Below, piece by piece: positions 1 to 6,200 of a DNA stretch of 9,436 nt. The position numbers and the translations under genes are program-made. The stretch's first letter is position 1. The number at the start of each line of letters is the position of its first letter. The notes below the pieces were generated by a model. It had not been told where the DNA came from. It searched no databases and was given only the letters and a program-made list of their open reading frames with translations. Source of the stretch: Anaerolineaceae bacterium. Its GTDB lineage: Bacteria > Chloroflexota > Anaerolineae > JAAYZQ01. Where the stretch lies: positions 1 to 9,436 of the forward strand of contig JAAYZQ010000446.1 in NCBI GenBank assembly GCA_012514775.1, given 5' to 3'.

Positions 1-413
1 CCAAGGACGTCGCCCAGCAACCCTTGCCAGCCGGCTACCAGCGGCCCCATCAGCCGGCGATAGCGAGCCGCGTCCGGCCCAAGGTTGGCAGCTGTGGCGG
101 CGACGCTGCCTTCGACCAGCACAGCGCTATCATCGTCCAGGGGATGGGCGAGGGAGGCAGGAGGAAAGACCCACTCCAGGCCGTAGTCAGCCAGCGGTAG
201 GTCCCGGAAGAAGGGCGAGGCTACCCCCAGAGGATGGAGGGCCGAGCAGATATCGTGGACAAAGCCCGGCAGGGTTAGCTCGGCGGAGCGCGTCCCTCCG
301 CCGATCGTTTCCTTCGCCTCCAGCACCAGGACCGACTTGCCGGCGCGGGCCAGCGTGATAGCAGCCGCCAGGCCGTTGGGGCCCGCGCCTACTATGACTG
401 CGTCGTAGGTCAT
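1..413 (-). CDS. FAD-dependent oxidoreductase (phytoene dehydrogenase/COG1233-like), N-terminal part, cut by window edge
   Basis: The first 137 residues are visible; the gene continues beyond position 1. It begins [18 protein letters not shown], a Rossmann FAD-binding fold with the dinucleotide motif GAGPNG (residues 9-14), an acidic residue at the end of the second strand (LVLEA, E32) for the adenosine ribose, and the following IGGGTRS segment (37-43). This arrangement is typical of the phytoene desaturase / NAD(P)/FAD-dependent amine-oxidase-like superfamily, which oxidises or isomerises lipids and carotenoids with bound FAD. The substrate cannot be told from this fragment. The start ATG (413-411) overlaps the stop of the upstream STAS gene as ATGA, so translation is probably coupled. 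That overlap, rather than an independent ribosome site, decides the start. A shadow reading in another frame covers 187-429 and was ignored. Confidence 0.88.
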   Translation of the reverse strand, partial: MTYDAVIVGAGPNGLAAAITLARAGKSVLVLEAKETIGGGTRSAELTLPGFVHDICSALHPLGVASPFFRDLPLADYGLEWVFPPASLAHPLDDDSAVLVEGSVAATAANLGPDAARYRRLMGPLVAGWQGLLGDVL

Positions 414-1525
414 CGAGCACCCTGGCCACGCAGCCAGCGCACGGGCATATGTAGAGCGCTGCGAGCGGCCCCGTTATACCAGATGTTCTTTGCTTCCAGC
501 CATTGCAGGGTGCGATCGATCAGGACCGCCTGCTGCCTCACAGGTTGCCCCTCAACGCCCAAATAGCCGGCCAGGTTCTTGAGCACACCCTGCCAGAAGT
601 CATCCTCGGGCTTGGTGGCGATTCCGAGTCGCATGGTGATCTCGAACAGGGGATCGCTGGCCCGCAGCAGGGCATTGACCTGCGCAAAAGTGCTGCCGTT
701 CTCCTGGTAAGCGCCAAAGGTGATCATGCCGCAGATGACGTGCCCCTCCGAGCTGATAAAGCAGAATGACTTGTCATCGGCATAGATCACCAGGATGGCC
801 GTGGCGATAGTGAGGCCTGCCGGCCCTGCCAGGTTCAGCAGTGCCACGTCGCCCGCATCGATAGGCTTCTCTGCCCCGTAAAATCGACTGGCAGGAGGCC
901 AGAAGCTGCCAAAGTGCTCTTTCCAGACCTGCACCACCTCGGCCGGCGTGACTGCCGAACCCGCCAGGTTGATCGCGTATGTCCTTCGCCACAGGCTGCC
1001 AAAGCCCTTCACCGGTCCGGTCAGGCGCCTGCCGCGGGCGTTGGCGCTGACGGCCTCCCTCGGCACAGGTGGCAGGCTCAGCCGGTGCACGGGCTCGGCC
1101 CACCTGCCCCCCACAGGCGTCGCCTGCCCTGCGGGCAATGCACCGGGGAGTCCACCGGCCCTCCCATCGCCGGCGTGCTGCAGGCTGGCCAGCGCTCCCG
1201 TCTCGTCGGCGTAGACGCCCACCACCCCGTCCAGGTGCGTCAGCTCAAAGGCCCGCCGGCAGGCATCGTTCAGGCCGCACGCCAGCAGCCGCTGCCCCTT
1301 CTTCTGAACGTGGGCCAGCAGCGCGATCAGGAGGCCGGCGCCAAGACTGTCGATGGCGTGTAACCCGCTCAAGTTGAGAAGGATGACCCTGGTCCCGCTT
1401 CCCATTGTGCTGTACGCAGCCAGGAGCCCGTTTTCGGCGGAGCCCGTCAATTCACCCCGCAACTCCAGGACCCCGATTCCCTCTGCTGGGCTGCGCACAT
1501 CAACCTGAATGTCCGGTTGATCCAT
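410..1525 (-). CDS. STAS-domain protein (anti-sigma-factor-antagonist-like) fused to an unknown C-terminal domain
   Basis: 371 residues. Residues about 6-115 form a STAS domain of the SpoIIAA/RsbV type: a beta-strand start (GVLELRGELTG), then the signature ILLNLSGLHAIDSLGAGLL (48-66), where S60 of the DS pair matches the serine phosphorylated in classical antagonists. A Gly/Pro/Ala-rich linker (about 116-170) leads to a second globular domain (about 171-365) with conspicuous segments FGSFWPPASRFYG, VALLNLAGPAGL, VIYADDKSFCFISSEGH and ALLRASDPLFE. I do not recognise a named family for it. The start is the ATG at 1525, which has AAAGGAG eight bases upstream; an in-frame ATG ten codons earlier lacks such a site. 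The 3' end overlaps the oxidoreductase start by 4 bases, so the two form an operon, probably from the promoter at 1757-1785. It may couple a phospho-switch to a lipid-related reaction; that function is inference. Confidence 0.85.
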   Translation of the reverse strand: MDQPDIQVDVRSPAEGIGVLELRGELTGSAENGLLAAYSTMGSGTRVILLNLSGLHAIDSLGAGLLIALLAHVQKKGQRLLACGLNDACRRAFELTHLDGVVGVYADETGALASLQHAGDGRAGGLPGALPAGQATPVGGRWAEPVHRLSLPPVPREAVSANARGRRLTGPVKGFGSLWRRTYAINLAGSAVTPAEVVQVWKEHFGSFWPPASRFYGAEKPIDAGDVALLNLAGPAGLTIATAILVIYADDKSFCFISSEGHVICGMITFGAYQENGSTFAQVNALLRASDPLFEITMRLGIATKPEDDFWQGVLKNLAGYLGVEGQPVRQQAVLIDRTLQWLEAKNIWYNGAARSALHMPVRWLRGQGAR

Positions 1526-1533
1526 GCGAAAGA

Positions 1534-1540
1534 CTCCTTT
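1534..1540 (-). promoter_or_regulatory. Ribosome binding site of the STAS gene
   Basis: On the minus strand this reads AAAGGAG and sits eight bases before the ATG at 1525. It is the reason for preferring that start over the in-frame ATG at 1555. Confidence 0.7.
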
Positions 1541-1567
1541 CTCCGAAGAGCGCATCGGTTTGCGGTG

Positions 1568-1716
1568 CTAACTCGGCCACTTGCCGGCCAGGTAGGCGGC
1601 AAGGCTCACTGCGATGCTCAGGACTGTTCGCCAGGTCAGGTCGTGGGTGGCATAGGCGATGAGCCCAAACACCGCTGCTCGCAGGAGAGTGGTCTTGACC
1701 CGTATTCAACTGTTGC
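1568..1716 (-). pseudogene. DUF2177 membrane-protein remnant (C-terminal part, frameshifted, internally deleted)
   Basis: The minus strand from about 1699 to the TAG at 1570-1568 reads KTTLLRAAVFGLIAYATHDLT followed by WRTVLSIAVSLAAYLAGKWPS. DUF2177 proteins (small, roughly 130-residue, four-helix membrane proteins) normally carry an alanine-rich GALFG.AYATYDLTN segment, then about 18 residues (LATL..WP..VTVVD), then W.GTVL and a last helix. Here DLT joins directly to WRTVLS, so the middle is missing in frame. Upstream, the frame is broken: the next recognisable piece, ATVEYGS (1716-1696), is in a different frame, and the N-terminal half is absent. No start or ribosome site is seen. It lies between the promoter at 1757-1785 and the STAS gene and would be transcribed as a leader. 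The family call is from remembered consensus, not a search. Confidence 0.6.
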
Positions 1717-1756
1717 TGATGAGGGTGCTGCGTTGCCGGCGCTTTCTGCCGACCCC

Positions 1757-1785
1757 AGTATAGCACAGTTCGGCTGGTGGGTCAA
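1757..1785 (-). promoter_or_regulatory. Sigma70-type promoter for the STAS-oxidoreductase operon
   Basis: On the minus strand the -35 hexamer TTGACC (1785-1780) and the -10 hexamer TATACT (1762-1757) are separated by exactly 17 bases. Transcription should start near 1750 and run through the DUF2177 remnant into the STAS gene, leaving a leader of about 225 bases. No competing promoter closer to 1525 was seen. Confidence 0.65.
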
Positions 1786-1876
1786 ACGCGCTGCACGAGC
1801 CAAGGCCGGCCGTTCATCTTGGCTATGGTGTCCCTTCATATTGTGGTCAAGCGTTTCGGCCGGTGAGGGTTTGTGT

Positions 1877-2135
1877 TCAGGCCGTGTGAGCAATGCGAGG
1901 GATCTCAATGCGGCGTCGCTCAAAGGTGGCCCTGATCGCTCGCTTAAGCCCTTACAGAGTCCGGGTGGAACGTCAACCCATCGGCTTGAACGTCAACAAC
2001 GCAGATGTCTCGGAACAGTTGGGTGAGGGCCTCTTGGGAGCTGTCTCCGTAGCTGAGAAGGTCGAGGTCACGGGTTGGGCGCTGCAATCAGCCTGTCCAG
2101 AGTGAGAGGAGCAGCCCACCCTTGAGGACAAAGTG
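1877..2135 (-). pseudogene. AbiEii/AbiGii-type nucleotidyltransferase toxin remnant
   Basis: On the minus strand from 2135 the reading is HFVLKGGLLLSLWTG, an in-frame TGA at 2090-2088, then in the same frame LQRPTRDLDLLSYGD, EALTQLFRDIC, DGLTFHPDSV (ending at 1953). These match, in order, the FVLKGA..L, RPTRDLDLLG, FR.IC and DGL.FDPDSV blocks of AbiEii-family toxins; the DLD pair is the nucleotidyltransferase metal-binding motif. Right after HPDSV the frame shifts, and GLKRAIRATFERRRIEIP (about 1951-1898) matches the family's C-terminal AI.ATFERR block, ending at a TGA (1879-1877). About 100 or more middle residues are therefore missing. The TGA may be a CGA to TGA change. No start codon, no N-terminal part and no AbiEi antitoxin neighbour are visible, so this is a dead gene. 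The family call rests on remembered consensus. Confidence 0.75.
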
Positions 2136-2197
2136 AGGGCGTGCACCACGTTACGATTCCACGTCACGCTTCGCTACGGGTTGGCACGCCGGGGGAG

Positions 2198-2248
2198 AGG
2201 CGAGCCGGCAGGTCAAGCCGCAGAGCGGCCCAACCTGCCAACTCGCCT
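2198..2248 (-). terminator. Long two-part stem-loop past the end of the DUF4242/secreted-protein operon
   Basis: The arms 2198-2213 (AGGCGAGCCGGCAGGT on the plus strand) and 2233-2248 (ACCTGCCAACTCGCCT) form a 16-bp stem. An inner 5-bp stem GCCGC/GCGGC (2217-2221 and 2225-2229) closes a 3-base loop. In minus-strand RNA the two imperfect positions are G-U wobbles, but in plus-strand RNA they would be C-A mismatches, so the structure favours the minus transcript. It starts 16 bases beyond the TAG at 2267-2265. No U-run follows, so it is either a terminator without a U tract or an RNA 3'-end stabiliser. Confidence 0.5.
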
Positions 2249-2264
2249 GTCCCATGGTGCGCGC

Positions 2265-2765
2265 CTACGGGCACGATACGTTCGGGTTCCAATCCTCCCA
2301 CATGCCCGAGGGATTGTTCCTGAACAACCACAGGTGGAGCACATAGACGTCCAGCGGTTCGTTCAGGTGAAAAGAGCGACCAAAGGCCGACGGCAAGTCG
2401 GGGTTTCCCGTCTCTGCCCATGCCTCGACGGGGACGATGTACTCCACGGCCGCGAACTGTCGCTGGCCGTTCGGACCGGGCGCATAGACCAACGCCTCCG
2501 GCTGCAGCACATCCGTCTTGGCGTCGAGCAGGTCGACGTTGATATAGTGATAGCCCATCGCGCCGACGCCTGGGTTGTCAAAGCAATGGTCAAGCCCTTC
2601 CACGAGGTCCCAGCCCGCGGCCTGTGCCGCCTCCGTCCTGTGATACGCCGCGGTCGCCCTGCGCACCGCCGCCACGTCCGATTGCGCGGCCACGAGTGCC
2701 GCCGTCGCCGCCGTCGCCAACACCACGACCGCCACCGCGATCAAAAACATGCTCCTGCGATTCAT
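2265..2765 (-). CDS. Secreted conserved protein of unknown function
   Basis: 166 residues. Positively charged start MNRRS, hydrophobic core FLIAVAVVVLATAATAALVAA (7-27) and then AQSD, so a Sec signal peptide cleaved around residues 27-29 is likely (an uncleaved anchor is possible). The mature part has a helical segment (VAAVRRATAAYHRTEAAQAAGW) and conserved-looking blocks HCFDNPGVGAMGYHYINVDLL (60-80), PEALVYAPGPNG (89-100) and NNPSGMWEDWNP (150-161). It ends in VSCP. The two cysteines in the mature part (C61, C165) could form a disulfide, and H60, H73, H133 and H144 could bind metal. I recall similar unnamed secreted proteins in Chloroflexota and Actinomycetota but no function. The start has AAGGAGAG (2777-2770) just upstream. 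It follows the DUF4242 gene by 56 bases on the same strand, so both are probably one operon. Confidence 0.82.
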   Translation of the reverse strand: MNRRSMFLIAVAVVVLATAATAALVAAQSDVAAVRRATAAYHRTEAAQAAGWDLVEGLDHCFDNPGVGAMGYHYINVDLLDAKTDVLQPEALVYAPGPNGQRQFAAVEYIVPVEAWAETGNPDLPSAFGRSFHLNEPLDVYVLHLWLFRNNPSGMWEDWNPNVSCP

Positions 2766-2821
2766 CTTGCTCTCCTTCCTACGCTATAACGTTCGTACAT
2801 TCCAACGCGACAACCTGCTTG

Positions 2822-3097
2822 TTATCCCTCGCCCGTCGTCGGGTCGATGATCGTGTGCACCGTCATTACACTGTCTGCCGGGAACCCACCGCGCCGGGCG
2901 TGTTCCAGGATCAGGTCCGCACTCGGTGCGATGTAGGTGCAGTAGAGGCGATCGTCGGTCACATAGCTGTGGACCCACTGGATCGCCGGCGGCATCTCGG
3001 CGAGGACGCCGTTCGACTGCCGTGCGACCGCCTGCAGCTCCTGTGCGCTCATCTGCCCCAGGTCGGGGATGCTACGCTCGATGATGTACCTCGGCAT
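2822..3097 (-). CDS. DUF4242-family small protein (relatives include a nickel-binding protein)
   Basis: 91 residues, full length for DUF4242. It starts MPRYIIERSIPDLGQMSAQELQ and contains IQWVHSYVTDDRLYCTYIAP (39-58), LILEHARRGGFPADSV (63-78) and ends TIIDPTTGEG. The blocks IQWV.SYVTDD..YC.YIAP and EHARRGGFP are hallmarks of this ferredoxin-like-fold family. The Streptomyces coelicolor member SCO4226 has been described as a nickel-binding protein; whether this one binds metal is untested. H43, C54 and H67 would be residues to examine. No signal peptide, so cytoplasmic. The start ATG at 3097 has AAGGAAGG (3113-3106) eight bases upstream. It is the first gene of a two-gene minus-strand operon and is divergent from the large sensor-regulator gene, with under 125 bases between the starts, which suggests shared control. 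Confidence 0.87.
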   Translation of the reverse strand: MPRYIIERSIPDLGQMSAQELQAVARQSNGVLAEMPPAIQWVHSYVTDDRLYCTYIAPSADLILEHARRGGFPADSVMTVHTIIDPTTGEG

Positions 3098-3100
3098 CGT

Positions 3101-3129
3101 TTGATCCTTCCTTTCATTTGGTGTATAAT
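3101..3129 (+). promoter_or_regulatory. Promoter of the HTH-ATPase-SBP regulator gene
   Basis: TTGATC (3101-3106), a 17-base spacer and a perfect TATAAT (3124-3129). Transcription should start near 3136, so the in-frame TTG at 3118 cannot be the start codon. The -35 box abuts the ribosome site of the divergent DUF4242 gene (3106-3113), so the two transcription units overlap head to head. I could not identify a convincing minus-strand promoter here. Confidence 0.7.
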
Positions 3130-3132
3130 GGT

Positions 3133-3156
3133 TTTACTTACGACGATCATAGTAAA
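3133..3156. promoter_or_regulatory. Short inverted repeat at the predicted transcription start (possible operator)
   Basis: TTTACT (3133-3138) and AGTAAA (3151-3156) are 6-bp inverted arms separated by 12 bases and straddle the predicted start near 3136. Arms this short can occur by chance; position is the main argument. Confidence 0.28.
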
Positions 3157-3170
3157 TCACATCGCGTGGA

Positions 3171-3201
3171 CCCCATGGTATCCCTGACGGGTACCATGGG
3201 G
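3171..3201. promoter_or_regulatory. Perfect 10-bp inverted repeat in the divergent leader (operator or mRNA hairpin)
   Basis: CCCCATGGTA (3171-3180) and TACCATGGGG (3192-3201) are perfect inverted arms. Inside them CCC (3182-3184) and GGG (3189-3191) can also pair, leaving a TGAC loop and one bulged T. The arm centres are 21 bp apart, about two helical turns, which suits a dimeric repressor. As RNA it would be a stable hairpin ending five bases before the AGGAG of the regulator gene. Both uses point to control of the gene it precedes. Confidence 0.5.
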
Positions 3202-3205
3202 ATAC

Positions 3206-3210
3206 AGGAG
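3206..3210 (+). promoter_or_regulatory. Ribosome binding site that decides the start of the large regulator
   Basis: AGGAG lies nine bases before the GTG at 3220. The upstream in-frame ATG codons at 3175 and 3196 lie within the inverted-repeat arms and have no comparable site. Confidence 0.55.
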
Positions 3211-3219
3211 ATTGGTGAC

Positions 3220-6200
3220 GTGCCGATTCCAGACGACGAGATATACACCGCGTCGTTCGGCTATTGGGTAAAGCGCCGGCGCCTGGCGCTCGATCTGACG
3301 CAGTCGGCCCTCGCCAGGCGCGTGGGATGCGCCACGGTGACGGTGAAAAAGATCGAGCGCGACGAGCGCCGCCCGTCGCGGCAGATGGTAGAGAGCCTGG
3401 CCGACGGGCTGGAGGTGCCGGACGCGGAGCGGGTGCGGTTCGTGGCGATGGGCCTTGGCGAGCGCGCCGCAGACACCCTGCCGCTGGCTCGCCGGCCGGT
3501 GACGGCTGAGCCAGGCGGCAAGCCGCCGTGGCTGACGGGCAGCGACACCAGGCCGGCGCCCGGCGCCCGGTTCGTCGGGCGCGAGACAGAGCTGGCGGAG
3601 CTGGACCGTCACCTGCAGCGGGCACTCGACGGGGACGGCCGGGTGGTGCTGGTGGCGGGCGAGGCGGGTCGGGGCAAGACGGCGCTGCTCGCCGAATTTG
3701 CACGTGCGGCGCCGGCAGCGGCGCCCGAGCTGGTGGTGGCGCACGGGGCGTGCAGCGCAGTGACCGGGCTGGGCGATCCGTACCTGCCCTTTCGCGACCT
3801 ATTCGCGAGCCTGGCGGGCGACGTGGAGGCGCGGTGGCAGGCAGGTACACTCACCGCAGAGCAGGCAAGGCGCCTGTGGGCGTTGGCCCCCGAGGCGGTG
3901 GACACGGTGTTGGCAACGGGGCAGCAGCTCGTGGACGTCCTGGTGCCGGTGCCGGCCGTGCGGCGCCGGCTGGAAGCACGGATGGACGCTGCACAGGCCA
4001 CGACGAGGATCGAAGCGCTCCGGCGCGAGGGCGAGGCGCGGCGCGATAGGGTGTTCGAGCAGGCGACGGCGGTGCTGCGCGCGCTGGCGCAGCAGTCGCC
4101 CCTGCTGTTGTCGATCGACGATCTACAATGGGCCGACGCAGCGTCGGCCAGCCTGCTCTTCCACCTGGTACGGCGGCTGCCCAGCAGCCGCATTCTGCTG
4201 GTGTGCGCCTATCGCCCGAGCGATCTGGCTGCGGATGCGGCTGTACCAGGTGGCGAGGGGACCGGATGGTCGGTGCGCGAAACGCTGTTCGAGATCGAGC
4301 GCCTGTTCGGCGAGGTCGAGATCGACCTGGACGCCTTTGACCCTGTAGCAGCCCGCAGCCTGTCGGATGCACTGCTTGACCGCGAGCCGAACAACCTGCC
4401 GGATGCATTCCGGGTCAAGTTCTTCTGGCAGACGCGCGGGCACCCGCTCTTTGCCGTGGAGCTGCTGCGGGAGATGCAGGCGCAGGGCGACCTGGTGCGC
4501 GACGAGACGGGGCGGTGGGTGGCGAGAGACGAGATCGACTGGGCGGCCCTGCCGGCCCGCGTCACAGCCGTGATCGAGCAGCAGTTGCACCGGATCGACG
4601 GCGAGGCCAGGCGGCTGCTGGACGCGGCCAGCGTCGAGGGAGAGTTCTTTACCGCAGACGTGGTCGCCGCGGCGTCGGGCCTGGACAGAGCGCGCGTGGT
4701 GCGCCTGCTGTCGGGCGAGCTGGGGAGGCAGCGGGGCATGGTGCGTGAGCGTGGCGAGCGGCCAGTGGGCAGCGGCGAAGTACAGCCGCCCACACAACGC
4801 CTGGCCCGGTTTCAGTTCCGGCACGCCCTGTTCCAGCACTACCTCTACCAAAAGCTAGGCGCCGCCGAACGGCAGCGCCTGCATGCGCGCACCGGCGCAA
4901 GCCTGGAGGCGCTGCACCGCCACGACCTCGACGCCGTGGCGGCCGAACTGGCCCATCACTATACACAGGCAGGCGACGCGACAAAAGCGGTCGAGTTTCT
5001 CTCCAGGGCAGGTGATAGGGCGCGCACGGGGTATGCGCACCGCGAGGCGATCGACCACTATGAGCATGCCCTGTCGCTACAGCGAGCCGCAGGCGATCGA
5101 GAGGGCGCGGCGCGGACACTGATGAAGCTTGGACTGGCCTATCATACCGCGTTTGACTATGAACAGGCACGGCGGGCGTACCGGGCGGGCTTTGGGCTGT
5201 GGCACCAGGCGCAGCGGCTCGTGCCGGAAGCGGTCAGGCCCGGCGAGGCATCTCAGACGCTGCGCCTCAACTGGACCACGCCCGCGACCCTCGACCCGGC
5301 GCTGGCCCCCGACCTGATCAGTAACGCATTGGTCAGCCAGCTCTTTTCCGGGCTGGTCGCCCTGACGCCGGACCTCGACGTGGTGCCCGATGTCGCGCGC
5401 GGCTGGGAAGTGGCAGATGGCGGGCGCACCTACACCTTTTTCCTCAGAGAGGATGCGCGTTGGAGCGACGGCGTGCCCGTGACCGCGGATGACTTTGAAT
5501 ATAGCTGGAAGCGGGCACTGCACCCGACGACTGACTCGCCCCTCACCCGCCTGCTGCTGCACGAGGTGCGCGGGGGAGCCGCCTTCTCACGGGGCGAAAC
5601 GGAGGACGCGTCGCAAATCGCCGTGACGGCGGTGAACGATCGCACTCTGGTCGTTGAGCTGGCCCAGCCGGCAAGCTACTTTCCGCAGCTCCTCGCCTTT
5701 CCGGCCCTATTTCCCACCCCTCGTCACGTAGTGGCGCACGATGCCGCCGGTTGGGCAACGGGCGCGGCGCTCGTGAGCAACGGCCCCTTTACCCTCGCCG
5801 CACGCGAGACAGGGCGGATCGTGCTGGCGCGGAACGTGGGATGGCACGCGCGCAGGCGCGGCAACGCAGGACAGATCGAGCTGACGCTCGACGCAGAGCC
5901 CGAGACGCTGTGGCGGATGTACGTGGCCGGAGAGCTCGACGTGCTCAATCTGTGGATGCTGCCGCCCGAAATAGTGCACGCCGCCCGCCACTACTATCCC
6001 GACGAGTACGTATCGGGTGCGCAGTTGCTGACACACTATCTCGTTTTCAACACGCACGTGCCGCCCTTCGACGACGTGCGCGTGCGGCGCGCCATGGCGT
6101 TGAGCGTGGATCGCAGGCAGTTGGCGCGCACGACACTTGCCGGTGCCCTGGCGCCCGCGACGGGTGGATTTGTCCCGCCGGGTATGCCGGGCCACGTGCC

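Noticed and set aside
1517..2026. 169-codon open frame on the plus strand
   Set aside because: It runs antisense across the promoter, the DUF2177 remnant and the AbiEii remnant, has no ribosome site and shows no protein-like pattern.
2133..2789. 218-codon open frame on the plus strand
   Set aside because: Arg/His-rich shadow of the secreted-protein gene on the other strand.
3118..3219. N-terminal extension of the large regulator from TTG 3118 or the ATGs at 3175 and 3196
   Set aside because: TTG 3118 lies inside the promoter, before the predicted transcription start, and the ATGs lie in the inverted repeat without a ribosome site; GTG 3220 has AGGAG nine bases upstream.
4123..4851. 242-codon open frame on the minus strand, with others like it opposite the large regulator
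   Set aside because: They lie opposite a gene with clear domains along its full length; GC-rich coding DNA produces such antisense frames.
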